From positions 1 to 64,000 of the forward strand of contig NZ_NOKT01000016.1 in NCBI RefSeq assembly GCF_002237655.1: 64,000 nucleotides of DNA, read 5' to 3'. This stretch comes from Streptomyces sp. XY006 (GTDB lineage Bacteria; Actinomycetota; Actinomycetes; Streptomycetales; Streptomycetaceae). The translations under genes were made by a program, and so were the position numbers. A model generated the notes under the pieces. The model was not told the origin of the DNA. It ran no database searches and worked only from the letters and a program-made list of their open reading frames with translations. Within the stretch, counting starts at the first letter, position 1; every line of letters begins with the position of its first letter. Below are positions 32,554-41,842 of the stretch, piece after piece.

Positions 32554-33318
32554 ATGCCGGGAGGCAGGCTCACCCAGCAGGAACGCCAGCAGATCGCACT
32601 GGGACTGGCCGACGGACTCGCCTACGCGGAGATCGCCCGGCGCCTGGACCGCCCGACCTCGACCGTCACGCGCGAGGTGATGCGCAACGGCGGCCCCACC
32701 GCGTACCGCGCCGACCTGGCCCACCGGGCCACCGAGCAGCGCGCCCACCGCCGCAGGCGGGCCGTGCCCCGGGACGCCGGCGCGCCCCCGCTGCCCCACG
32801 GCCGGGACCCCGAGGCCGTGCGCGCCTACGAGGAGGTGTTCACGACCCTCTTCATGCGGCAGGGCCTGCCCAAGATGATGTCCCGGGTGCTGACCTGCCT
32901 CTACACCACCGACGAGGGCAGTCTCACCGCCGCCGAACTCGTCCGCCGCCTCCAGGTCAGCCCGGCGTCCGTCTCCAAGGCCGTGGCGTTCCTCGAAAGC
33001 CAGGGCCTCATCCGCCGCGAACGCGACGAACGCCGCCGCGAGCACTACATCGTCGACGACGACGTCTGGTACCAGTCGATGATCGCCGCCGCCCGGGGCA
33101 GCGCCGAGATCGCCGAGGCCGCACGGCAGGGCGTCGGCGTCCTCGGCCCCGGGACCCCGGCCGCCGACCGCCTGGAGGGCATCGCCCGCTTCGTCGACTT
33201 CGTCACCGAGAGCATGACCCGCGCGGCGGAACAGGCCCGTGACGTCCTCTACGCGAAGCCTCCCGCGGCGGCGGACGGCACCCCCGAGCCGGCCCCGGCC
33301 GGGACCGCCGCCGACTGA
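32554..33318 (+). CDS. Transcriptional regulator with IS30-like HTH and GbsR/MarR-type winged helix
   Basis: The 254-residue protein joins two DNA-binding modules. Residues about 5-45 (RLTQQERQQIALGLADGLAY, then AEIARRLDRPTSTVTREVMR) match the HTH_38 domain at the N-terminus of IS30 transposases. Residues about 90-180 form a MarR/GbsR winged helix (MSRVLTCLYTTDEGSLTAAEL, then LQVSPASVSKAVAFLESQGLIRRERDERRR). No DDE catalytic domain is present. The ATG has GGAGGAG seven bases upstream. It is divergent from the DUF4097-ABC exporter operon and most likely controls it through the GTTGC sites between them. Confidence 0.82.
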   Translation: MPGGRLTQQERQQIALGLADGLAYAEIARRLDRPTSTVTREVMRNGGPTAYRADLAHRATEQRAHRRRRAVPRDAGAPPLPHGRDPEAVRAYEEVFTTLFMRQGLPKMMSRVLTCLYTTDEGSLTAAELVRRLQVSPASVSKAVAFLESQGLIRRERDERRREHYIVDDDVWYQSMIAAARGSAEIAEAARQGVGVLGPGTPAADRLEGIARFVDFVTESMTRAAEQARDVLYAKPPAAADGTPEPAPAGTAAD

Positions 33319-33325
33319 GGGCCCG

Positions 33326-34246
33326 TCACCCCAGCCGGGTCGCCACCACCACCAGGACCGGCACCGCCAGGACCGTCGACAGCAGGATCGCCTCCCGGGC
33401 CAGCACCTCGCCCACCCGGTAACTGCTCGCGTACGTGAACAGGTTCTGCGCCGCCGGCAGGGCGGACGTGACCACCACGTCGAGCAGGGGCGCCCCGCGC
33501 AGGCCGAACACGCCCGCCGCCAGGGCCCAGGCGACCAGGGGCTGGACGACCGACTTGAGGGTCACGGCGAGCAGGACGGGGGCCCGCTCCGCACCCCGCA
33601 GGGGAAGGGTGCTGCCGCGCAGGGAGATGCCGAAGGCCAGCAGGACCGCCGGGACCGACATGTTGCCGATCAGGGTGAGCGGGTCCAGCAGCGGCCCGGG
33701 CACCGTCAGGCCCGACGCCGACGCCGCCACCCCGGCCAGGGAGCCCAGCGCTATCGGATTGCGCAGCGGCGTGAACAGGCGCTGCCACAGGGGCCGTTTC
33801 GCCCCGCCGGTCGCCAGGTCCAGGACCGTCAGCGCCACCGGTGTGACACCGACCAGCTGGAACAGCAGCACCGGCGCGACCAGGGACGCGTCGCCCAGCA
33901 CGTACACGGCGATCGGGATGCCCAGGTTCCCGGAGTTGACGTAACTGGAGCACAGGGCGCCGATCGTCGTCCGGCCCACCCCCCAGCCGCGGGCGGCCCC
34001 CACCGCCACGAAGACACCCGCCGCCGCTGCCGTGCTCAGCGCCGTGACCAGCAGCCGGTCGGAGAAGATCACCGACAGGTCCGCCCCGGCGAGCGTCGTG
34101 AAGAGCAGGGCGGGGGAGGCCACGTGGAAGGCGAGCTTGGTGAGCACCTCGCGCCCGCCGTCGCCCAGATACCCCCGGCGGCCGATCAGATAGCCGACCC
34201 CGATGACGACGGCGATGACGGCGAAACCGCTCAGCACCCCCTGCAC
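33326..34246 (-). CDS. AEC-family transporter (auxin efflux carrier-like)
   Basis: The 306-residue membrane protein has two sets of about five helices in the AEC/BASS-like fold: FAVIAVVIGVGYLIGRRGYLG at the start, CSSYVNSGNLGIPIAVYVLGD (about 98-118, N-x-G-N-x-G-I-P, the family hallmark), then a mid loop and VPAVLLAFGISL and TSALPAAQNLFTYASSY, where the second discontinuous helix lies. Members export small organic acids such as malate or auxin-like compounds; the substrate here is unknown. It is convergent with the regulator gene, with only 7 bp between stops. Confidence 0.85.
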   Translation of the reverse strand: MQGVLSGFAVIAVVIGVGYLIGRRGYLGDGGREVLTKLAFHVASPALLFTTLAGADLSVIFSDRLLVTALSTAAAAGVFVAVGAARGWGVGRTTIGALCSSYVNSGNLGIPIAVYVLGDASLVAPVLLFQLVGVTPVALTVLDLATGGAKRPLWQRLFTPLRNPIALGSLAGVAASASGLTVPGPLLDPLTLIGNMSVPAVLLAFGISLRGSTLPLRGAERAPVLLAVTLKSVVQPLVAWALAAGVFGLRGAPLLDVVVTSALPAAQNLFTYASSYRVGEVLAREAILLSTVLAVPVLVVVATRLG

Positions 34247-34651
34247 GGCACCCCCCGACCAGTGCGGAAGGAGTCACACGGCACGGGAGGAGCGGATGCA
34301 TGGGGCATACAGCCACCCTCCGGGGAAGGCGGCGGCCAGGTCAATGTGATCCTCGCGGCGCCCCGAGGGACGGAACCCCCGATGAGTTACCGCCGCCCGC
34401 CCGGTCTACCGGTCGTGGACGCCATGACACCGCCCGTGCTCGTACTGCCCGGACCCGTCACCCGGGACGAGGTGAGCGGGCCGAGCGACGACGTACGGGC
34501 ACTGCTGCAGGCCGGCGGTGCCCGGGTCGTGGTCTGTGACGTCGGAGGGATCGGCCCGCCGGGCCTGGCCGCCGTGGACCTGCTGGCGCGGCTCCAGCTG
34601 GCCGCCCGCCGGGCCGGTGGCCGGATCCGGCTGCGCGACCCCGATCCGGCC

Positions 34652-35668
<1,017 letters not shown>

Positions 35669-35914
35669 CTCCACCCACCCCTGTGGACGTTCTGTTCACG
35701 CGCCATTGCGCCCCAGCACTTCGGAAGCTACCGCAGCCCACTGACAACGGCCCCCCGAGCACACGAAGGCGCAGGTCAACGCCGGTGATCCACAGCGGTT
35801 GCGGACCCCGGGGCCCGCGCACGGGACATCCCCCGCCCGGCCCGGTGGTGCGAACGGGAAAGCCGGGCCCGGCAGGGGGAGCGGTCCACAGGGGGAGCGG
35901 TCCGGTCGGGTGGC

Positions 35915-37186
35915 TCAGGCGGCGGGGGCCAGGCGGCGTTGCAGGCGGGCCGCGCGCGTGCCGAAGACCGTGATCGTCACGACGCCCAGGACCGCCAGCA
36001 GCCCGACCCCGACCGTCCCGGCCCAGCCGCCCGCGTGGAAGGCGAGGGCGCCGGCCGTGCTGCCCACGCTGGAGCCGATGTAGTAGGCGGACTGGTACAG
36101 CGCGGAGGCCTGGGCACGGCCGTGCGTGGCGGTCTTGCTGACCGCCGAGGAGGCCACCGCGTGGCCCGCGAAGAAGCCCGCCGTGATGAGGACCAGGCCC
36201 AGCAGGACCAGCGGGAGCGAGCCCGCCAGGGACAGCAGCAGGCCCGCCGCCGTCGTGCCGCCCCCCGCGTACAGGGCACCCCGGCGGCCCAGCCGGCCCA
36301 CCAGGCGTCCGGCCGTCGACGCCGACACCGTGCCGACCAGGTACACCAGGAAGACCGAGCCGATGATGCCCTGCGGCAGCGAGAACGGCGCCTCGGTGAG
36401 CCGGTAGCCGATGACCGTGTACACCCCGCCGAACACCGTCATGAACAGCGCGCCGATCGCGTACAGCCGGCGCAGCAGCGGGTCGGACAGGTGGTCGCGG
36501 ACCGTGCGGGCCAGCACGCGGGGCCGCAGCGAGCCGGCCGCGAAGTGCCGCGGGGCGGGCAGCAGCGCCCGGAAGGCCACCGCGCAGGCCACGGCGAGCA
36601 CGCCGATGACACCGACGGCGACGCGCCAGCCCCACTCCTGCGCGACCCAGCCGGTGATGACCCGGCCGCTCATCCCGCCGACGCTGTTGCCCGCGACGAA
36701 CAGCCCGATCGCGGTCACCAGCGCCTTGGGGCTGACCTCCTCCGCGAGGTACGCCGTGGCCGACGCGGGCAGACCGGCCAGCGCGGCGCCCTGCAGGGCC
36801 CGCAGCACCACCAGCACCCCCAGCGAGGGCGCGAAGGGCACCAGCAGCCCCACGGTCACCGCCACGGCCAGCGAGGCCGTCATGACCGTACGCCGCCCGA
36901 AGCGCTCGGACAGCGCGCTCATCGGCAGCACGAACAGCGCCAGCCCGCCCGTCGCGGCGGCCACGGTCCAGCTCGCGTCGCTCGCCGCCACCCCGAACTC
37001 GCCGGAGATCAGCGGCAGGAGCGCCTGGGTGGAGTACAGCAGCGCGAAGGTCGCGACACCCGCGAGGAAGAGGGCGAGGCTCATCCGGCGGTAGCCGGGC
37101 CCGCCCGGCGACATGCGTGAGTCGGAGACAGGGACGGAGGCATCGGCGCCCACGACGGTGGACGCCCCGGTACTGGCGGGAGACAT
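35915..37186 (-). CDS. MFS transporter (AraJ/YnfM-like drug efflux)
   Basis: The 423-residue protein has a 33-residue polar N-terminus and twelve predicted helices. The MFS motif after helix 2 reads MSALSERFGRRTVMTASL (about 95-112), and motif C-like GLFVAGNSVGGMSGRVITGW (about 165-185) lies in helix 5, typical of proton-coupled exporters. ATG 37186 was chosen over an in-frame ATG at 37261, which would run through the promoter and into the LysR gene. The gene is divergent from the LysR regulator that probably controls it. Confidence 0.87.
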   Translation of the reverse strand: MSPASTGASTVVGADASVPVSDSRMSPGGPGYRRMSLALFLAGVATFALLYSTQALLPLISGEFGVAASDASWTVAAATGGLALFVLPMSALSERFGRRTVMTASLAVAVTVGLLVPFAPSLGVLVVLRALQGAALAGLPASATAYLAEEVSPKALVTAIGLFVAGNSVGGMSGRVITGWVAQEWGWRVAVGVIGVLAVACAVAFRALLPAPRHFAAGSLRPRVLARTVRDHLSDPLLRRLYAIGALFMTVFGGVYTVIGYRLTEAPFSLPQGIIGSVFLVYLVGTVSASTAGRLVGRLGRRGALYAGGGTTAAGLLLSLAGSLPLVLLGLVLITAGFFAGHAVASSAVSKTATHGRAQASALYQSAYYIGSSVGSTAGALAFHAGGWAGTVGVGLLAVLGVVTITVFGTRAARLQRRLAPAA

Positions 37187-37228
37187 GCCTCGAACGTACG
37201 GACGTGCCCACTGATCCGTCCAATGCAT

Positions 37229-37248
37229 GGAACGGTCATAATCGTTCC
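37229..37248. promoter_or_regulatory. Inverted repeat in the MFS/LysR divergent promoter
   Basis: GGAACG (37229-37234) and CGTTCC (37243-37248) flank eight bases containing CATAAT, which could be the LysR gene's -10. It ends one base before the LysR ATG at 37250. This predicts a leaderless or near-leaderless LysR transcript controlled at this site. Confidence 0.65.
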
Positions 37249-37249
37249 C

Positions 37250-38200
37250 ATGGCGCATCAACCCAGTTCAGCGGAGTGGCTGTCACCGACCAGTGACACA
37301 GAAGACATGGTGCTGTCGCTGGCGCCCCGCCTCGCGTACTTCGCCGGCGTGGCCCGCACCGAGCACGTCACCCGCGCGGCCCGGGAGATGAACGTCCCCC
37401 AGTCGACGCTGTCCCGGTCCATGGCCCGGCTGGAGCAGGACCTGGGCGTCGACCTGTTCGCCCGGCACGGCCGCACGGTCTCCCTCACCCCGGCCGGCCG
37501 CACGTTCCTCACCTCCGTCGAGCGTGCCCTGGCGGAGGTCGGGCGGGCGGTCGAGGAGGTCCGGGCCGACGCCGACCCCACCACCGGCAAGGTCGCCTTC
37601 GGCTTCCTGCACACCATGGGCGCCGAGACCGTGCCCGGCCTCCTCCAGGCCTTCCGCGCCGACCACCCCCGCGTCCGCTTCAGCCTCGTGCAGAACTACG
37701 GCGAGGCCATGCTCGAAGGCCTGCGCGCCGGCGACCTCGACCTGTGCCTGACCTCCCCGGTCCCGGACGCCCCGGACCTGGTCGCCCGCCGCCTGGACGA
37801 GCAGAAGCTGCGCCTGGTCGTCCCCGACGGCCACCGCCTGGCCGGCCGTCGCCGCATCCGCCTCGCCGAGGCGGCCGACGAAACCTTCGTCACCCTGGAG
37901 CCGGGCTACGGCCTGCGCCGCATCACCGACGACCTCTGCGCGGAGGCCGGTTTCAAACCCCGCATCGCCTTCGAGGGCGAGGAGGCCGAGACCCTGCGGG
38001 GCCTGGTGGCGGCGGGGCTGGGAGTCGCGCTCCTGCCACCACCGGCGGTCCCGCGCCCGGGCGTGGTCGAACTGACCGTCACGGCCCCCCGGGCCGTCCG
38101 CGAGATCGGCGTGGCCTGGCTGGAGGGCCACCCGGACACACCCCCGGTGGCGGCCTTCAAGAAGTTCCTTCTCTCGAGAAGGGGCAGCCTGTTGCCCTGA
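37250..38200 (+). CDS. LysR-family transcriptional regulator
   Basis: The 316-residue protein has an N-terminal winged helix (APRLAYFAGVARTEHVTRAAREMNVPQSTLSRSMARLEQDLGVDLFARHGRTVSLTPAG, about 24-82) and a two-lobed inducer-binding domain (KVAFGFLHTMGAETVPGLLQAFRADHPRVRF onward, then PDGHRLAGRRRIRLAEAADE and GLVAAGLGVALLPP). About 25 extra residues precede the usual LysR start. ATG 37250 is immediately after the inverted repeat; an in-frame ATG at 37223 would place coding sequence through it. It is divergent from the MFS gene, the classical layout for LysR control of an exporter. Confidence 0.9.
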   Translation: MAHQPSSAEWLSPTSDTEDMVLSLAPRLAYFAGVARTEHVTRAAREMNVPQSTLSRSMARLEQDLGVDLFARHGRTVSLTPAGRTFLTSVERALAEVGRAVEEVRADADPTTGKVAFGFLHTMGAETVPGLLQAFRADHPRVRFSLVQNYGEAMLEGLRAGDLDLCLTSPVPDAPDLVARRLDEQKLRLVVPDGHRLAGRRRIRLAEAADETFVTLEPGYGLRRITDDLCAEAGFKPRIAFEGEEAETLRGLVAAGLGVALLPPPAVPRPGVVELTVTAPRAVREIGVAWLEGHPDTPPVAAFKKFLLSRRGSLLP

Positions 38201-38205
38201 TCCCG

Positions 38206-38226
38206 GGGGCGCGGGGAACCGCGCGA
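38206..38226. repeat. Dispersed 21-bp intergenic repeat, copy 2
   Basis: Exact copy of the sequence at 21102-21122, here 5 bp beyond the LysR stop. Both copies continue with a similar GAGC/CAGCC sequence. Confidence 0.8.
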
Positions 38227-38275
38227 GCAGCCGCACACGACCCGCGGGCCGAAGAACACGGCAACCCGGACGGCG

Positions 38276-39034
38276 CTACCGCCGCGAAGGACTGAACCCC
38301 GCAGCGAGCGGCATCCGCAAGCCCAGCGGCGGCGGCGCGGCCAGCGCGTCCCGCACGGGCCGCGACACGGCCCGCCCGAACACCGCGCCCATCACGAAGT
38401 CCTCGGCCAGCGCCAGCACTTCGTCCCGGTACTGGTGCAACCCGTGTCCGTCCGCGTGCACTTCGAACCGGCACACGTCACGGTTGGCCTTCTTCGCCCG
38501 CGCCGCCAGCCGGAACGACAGCTCCGGATCCGTCCGCTCGTCGTTCGTGCCGTGCACGATCAGCACCTGCCGGCCCACCAGCTGCTTCACCGGTTCGGGT
38601 GGCGCCGCCACGTCCTCCTCCGGCAGCCAAGGAGCGAGCGCCACGACGGAGTTGACGGCCTCGTGCCCACCCGCGTGCAGTGCCGCCCGGCCGCCCATCC
38701 CCACCCCGGCCAGACAGACCGGGACGTCCCCGTACCGCCGCACGGCCTCGTCCGCCGCCCACGCCGCGTCGCGGGCGAGATTGGCCTCGCTGCCGTTCCA
38801 GCCGCGGCAGCGGTAGTGCACCACGTGCGCGGCGATACCCTCCTCCCGGCCCGCGCGGGCCAGTCGGCGCCCCAGGCCGCGCACGGAGGCGGTCGCCAGC
38901 AACGGCGACGGTCTGCGGCCGGAGACCTCGTCACCACCGGGAAGCAGCAGCACCACGCCGCTCACCGCCGTCGGCTCCGGTCCGAGTGCCCTTCCCAGCC
39001 GGGCCCTGCGAGCCGGCGTCGCTTGGTGTGCCAT
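38276..39034 (-). CDS. Alpha/beta-hydrolase-fold protein lacking the usual nucleophile
   Basis: The 252-residue protein has the fold of dienelactone-hydrolase-like esterases: GVVLLLPGGDEVSGRRPSP (oxyanion region), DVPVCLAGVGMGGRAALHAGG at the nucleophile elbow (about 105-125), VLIVHGTNDERTDP (acid) and EVHADGHGLHQYRDEV (histidine, about 195-210). The elbow reads G-V-G-M-G-G, so the Ser/Asp/Cys expected at the third position is Gly. Acid and His are kept. The protein may be catalytically inactive as an esterase or use another residue. It has no operon partner; the ADA gene is divergent from it. Confidence 0.75.
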   Translation of the reverse strand: MAHQATPARRARLGRALGPEPTAVSGVVLLLPGGDEVSGRRPSPLLATASVRGLGRRLARAGREEGIAAHVVHYRCRGWNGSEANLARDAAWAADEAVRRYGDVPVCLAGVGMGGRAALHAGGHEAVNSVVALAPWLPEEDVAAPPEPVKQLVGRQVLIVHGTNDERTDPELSFRLAARAKKANRDVCRFEVHADGHGLHQYRDEVLALAEDFVMGAVFGRAVSRPVRDALAAPPPLGLRMPLAAGFSPSRR

Positions 39035-39129
39035 GACAGAACAGTGTCAGAAGGGTGGGTGTACTCGACCCGTCCTCGGGGTCACCGTTACGTATCGACG
39101 CACAGGTGAAGCAGCCGAGGACGCGCCGT

Positions 39130-39141
39130 CTACGCGCGTAG
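39130..39141 (+). promoter_or_regulatory. Nucleoside-regulon operator before add
   Basis: A perfect CTACGCGCGTAG palindrome ending 16 bp before the add ATG. TAGAGT at 39146-39151 may be the -10, or the operator's own TAGGAG. Binding would occlude the promoter and ribosome site. Confidence 0.85.
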
Positions 39142-39157
39142 GAGTTAGAGTGCGGAA

Positions 39158-40315
39158 ATGACGAGCCAGACCATCGCGAACACCCCGACTCCGGACCAGA
39201 TCCGCCGGGCGCCCAAGGTTCTGCTGCACGATCATCTCGACGGCGGCCTGCGCCCCGCCACGATCGTCGAACTCGCCCGCGACACCGGCTACACCCAGCT
39301 TCCCGAGACCGACCCGGAGAAGCTCGGCGTCTGGTTCCGCGAGGCCGCCGACTCCGGTTCGCTGGAGCGATACCTGGAGACCTTCTCCCACACCGTCGCC
39401 GTCATGCAGACCCGTGACGCCCTGGCCCGGGTCGCTGCCGAGTGCGCCGAGGACCTCGCCGCGGACGGTGTCGTCTACGCCGAGGTGCGCTACGCGCCCG
39501 AGCAGCACCTCCAGGGCGGCCTGAGCCTCGAAGAGGTCGTCGAGGCCGTCAACGAGGGCTTCCGGGAAGGGGAGCGGCGGGCCCGGGAGAACGGGCAGCG
39601 CATCCGGGTGGGCGCCCTGCTCACCGCCATGCGGCACGCCGCCCGGGCCCTGGAGATCGCCGAACTCGCCAACCGCTACCGCGACCTGGGCGTCGTCGGC
39701 TTCGACATCGCCGGCGCCGAGGCCGGCTACCCGCCCACCCGGCACCTCGACGCCTTCGAGTACCTCAAGCGCGAGAACAACCACTTCACCATCCACGCCG
39801 GCGAGGCCTTCGGACTGCCGTCCATCTGGCAGGCCCTGCAGTGGTGCGGGGCCGACCGGCTCGGGCACGGGGTGCGGATCATCGACGACATCCAGGTGCA
39901 CGAGGACGGCCGGGTCGAACTCGGGCGGCTCGCCTCGTACGTCCGGGACAAGCGCATCCCCCTGGAGCTGTGCCCCAGCTCCAACCTGCAGACCGGGGCC
40001 GCGTCCTCCTACGCCGAACACCCCATCGGGCTGCTGCGCCGGCTGCACTTCCGGGCCACGGTCAACACGGACAACCGTCTGATGTCCCACACCAGCATGA
40101 GCCGGGAATTCGAGCACCTTGTCGAGGCATTCGGTTACACGCTCGACGACATGCAGTGGTTCTCCGTCAATGCGATGAAATCAGCGTTCATTCCTTTCGA
40201 TGAACGACTGGCCATGATCAATGACGTGATCAAGCCCGGATATGCCGAGCTGAAATCCGAATGGCTGTTCCGCCAGACCGCCTCCACCAGCGGTTCTTCA
40301 CCCTCCGACGGCTGA
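39158..40315 (+). CDS. add: Adenosine deaminase
   Basis: The 385-residue TIM-barrel deaminase has all zinc and catalytic motifs: LLHDHLDGGLRP (H-x-H, about 22-33), FTIHAGEAFGLP (His and catalytic Glu, about 210-220), GADRLGHGVRI (His) and ATVNTDNRLMSHTSMSREF (Asp). It converts adenosine and deoxyadenosine to inosine and deoxyinosine, substrates of the purine nucleoside phosphorylase encoded at 53.7 kb. It is monocistronic and carries the same operator as the other nucleoside genes. The C-terminal 60 bp are relatively AT-rich. Confidence 0.93.
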   Translation: MTSQTIANTPTPDQIRRAPKVLLHDHLDGGLRPATIVELARDTGYTQLPETDPEKLGVWFREAADSGSLERYLETFSHTVAVMQTRDALARVAAECAEDLAADGVVYAEVRYAPEQHLQGGLSLEEVVEAVNEGFREGERRARENGQRIRVGALLTAMRHAARALEIAELANRYRDLGVVGFDIAGAEAGYPPTRHLDAFEYLKRENNHFTIHAGEAFGLPSIWQALQWCGADRLGHGVRIIDDIQVHEDGRVELGRLASYVRDKRIPLELCPSSNLQTGAASSYAEHPIGLLRRLHFRATVNTDNRLMSHTSMSREFEHLVEAFGYTLDDMQWFSVNAMKSAFIPFDERLAMINDVIKPGYAELKSEWLFRQTASTSGSSPSDG

Positions 40316-40456
40316 CCGGGCGGAAAGCGGCACACATTGCATACCGGCGGTGTTCACAATCCGTCCGCATTTCGATGTTTGCGGCGGGTGGCGCGGGGTG
40401 TCTACGGTCGCTGGACCGCTCACACACCCCGTCATCCCATTACGAGGACGCCTTTC

Positions 40457-40810
40457 ATGAAGCAGTCTGCTGCCAAGTCCCTCGGTGTCGCCGCTCTCGG
40501 TGCCGCCTTCGCCGCCGCCGGTGCGGGCGCCGCCAACGCCGCCCCGGCCCTCCCGGACACCGCCCAGACGCTCGAGACCGTCACCACGGCGCTTCCGGCG
40601 GAGCAGCTCTCCCAGACGCTGCCGGGCTCGGCCGAGGCGCTGGGCCAGGGGCAGACGGCGGCCTCTGCCGGACTCGCCGCCGCCCAGCCGGTCGCCGAGC
40701 AGCTGCTGGCCGAGGGCCCGACCGGTCCCGCCGCCAAGCTGCTGGGCGGCCTCCCGGTGCAGGGCCTGCCCACGCACGGCCTGCCGGTGAACGGCGTCCC
40801 GGTCGGCTGA
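40457..40810 (+). CDS. Small secreted alanine-rich protein
   Basis: The 117-residue product begins with a Sec signal peptide (KSLGVAALGAAFAAAGAGAANA, cleavage expected after ANA about residue 28). The mature part is Ala/Leu/Gln/Gly-rich and ends in a short quasi-repeat GLPVQGLPTHGLPVNGVPVG. There are no cysteines and no recognised domain. A ribosome site GAGGACG lies seven bases before the ATG. It resembles in build, not closely in sequence, the secreted protein at 46702-47109. Function unknown. Confidence 0.78.
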   Translation: MKQSAAKSLGVAALGAAFAAAGAGAANAAPALPDTAQTLETVTTALPAEQLSQTLPGSAEALGQGQTAASAGLAAAQPVAEQLLAEGPTGPAAKLLGGLPVQGLPTHGLPVNGVPVG

Positions 40811-40832
40811 CCGCACGCCCAGGCGGACCCAC

Positions 40833-40879
40833 ACGCCGACGGGGCGCACCCCTGGACACGGGGTGCGCCCCATCGGCGT
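40833..40879. terminator. Long hairpin terminator between convergent genes
   Basis: ACGCCGACGGGGCGCACCCC (40833-40852) pairs with the complementary 40860-40879 arm around loop TGGACAC, with a single mismatch. It separates the secreted-protein gene (+) from the PspC gene (-). Confidence 0.9.
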
Positions 40880-40894
40880 TCTCGCGCGGGTGCG

Positions 40895-41107
40895 TCACCA
40901 GGCGGTCTGCGCCTTGCTCTGCGTCCCGCTCTCCGAGGGCAGCAGGATCCACAGGGCGATGTAGAGCAGGAACTGCGGGCCGGGCAGCAGACACGAGACC
41001 AGGAAGATCACCCGCATCGTCGTCGCGGAGGTGCCGAAGCGCCGTGCCAGTGCGGCGCACACTCCGCCGATCATGCGGCCGTGGGTGGGGCGGGCGAGGC
41101 GGGACAT
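40895..41107 (-). CDS. Small PspC-domain membrane protein
   Basis: The 70-residue protein is a PspC domain and little else: MIGGVCAALARRFGTSATTMRVIFLVSCLLPGPQFLLYIALWILLP. The GVCAGLA-like segment precedes two hydrophobic stretches. AAGGAG lies six bases before ATG 41107. PspC proteins sense envelope stress in enteric bacteria; the role of the stand-alone Streptomyces form is not established. It lies 65 bp from the VanZ-like gene on the same strand. Confidence 0.87.
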   Translation of the reverse strand: MSRLARPTHGRMIGGVCAALARRFGTSATTMRVIFLVSCLLPGPQFLLYIALWILLPSESGTQSKAQTAW

Positions 41108-41172
41108 GTGCGACTCCTTCAACGTCGGTGTGCGTGAGGCCTCTCGTCCGAGTACCCCATCTGCACTCCACG

Positions 41173-41757
41173 CTACGGAGACGAAGGCGGCAAAACGTCG
41201 CTCCACGGGGCGATCCCGACCCTGGGAATCGTCGGGGTCCGACCCTGAGCCGGCTCCTCCGCGGGCAGGGGCGCGCGGGGCGGGCGGACGGTGGCGCGAC
41301 GGCGCAGCCAGGAGCGGCCGGCGGGCACCAGCGCGAGATGCGCGAGGGCGACGCCCGCGGTGTTGAGGAACAGCGAGTCCACGTCGACGACCTGGCCGGG
41401 GACGCCGGTCTGCAGCAGTTCGATGCCGAGCGACAGCAGGGCGCCGGCCGCGACGGTGCGCAGCAGGGACACCAGGGGCGAGACCAGCAGCCGGCCGCTC
41501 GCCATCGGCAGCAGCACGCCCAGCGGGGCGAGCAGGGCCAACTGCTCGCCGATGGGGCGGACCGCCCCGGGCCAGCCCAGGGCCAGGTCGGCCCGGATGC
41601 CGGCGAAGGGCCGCAGATTGGCGGGCATCACCCAGGGCACGTCCAGCGGTCGCAGCGTCAACCAGGCGACGAACGCGAGATGCGCGACGAGGAGGACACC
41701 TCCTGTCACCCGGACACGGAACGCGGCGCTGCCGCCGATGGAGCCTTGACGCTGCAC
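41173..41757 (-). CDS. VanZ-family membrane protein
   Basis: The 194-residue protein has four hydrophobic segments and the VanZ signature SLGIELLQTGVPGQVVDVDSLFLNTAGVALAH (about 105-137: E-x-x-Q...D-x-D-D/S-x-x-x-N-x-x-G). The C-terminal 40 residues are basic and Pro-rich. VanZ lowers teicoplanin sensitivity in enterococci, but most family members have no proven function. It is on the same strand as afsQ3, 85 bp downstream, so readthrough from the afsQ operon is possible. Confidence 0.82.
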   Translation of the reverse strand: MQRQGSIGGSAAFRVRVTGGVLLVAHLAFVAWLTLRPLDVPWVMPANLRPFAGIRADLALGWPGAVRPIGEQLALLAPLGVLLPMASGRLLVSPLVSLLRTVAAGALLSLGIELLQTGVPGQVVDVDSLFLNTAGVALAHLALVPAGRSWLRRRATVRPPRAPLPAEEPAQGRTPTIPRVGIAPWSDVLPPSSP

Positions 41758-41842
41758 GCCCCCCTAGACGCCGCCCGTGGCGGGAACGGTTCCGGGAGGG
41801 GCCCCGGGAGGCCGGTGAGGCATGCGCCACAGCCGGCCCGCG

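Noticed and set aside
32554..32680. IS30 transposase remnant
   Set aside because: Only the small HTH_38 domain is present, fused in frame to a complete winged-helix regulator with its own ribosome site; no inverted repeats or DDE domain.
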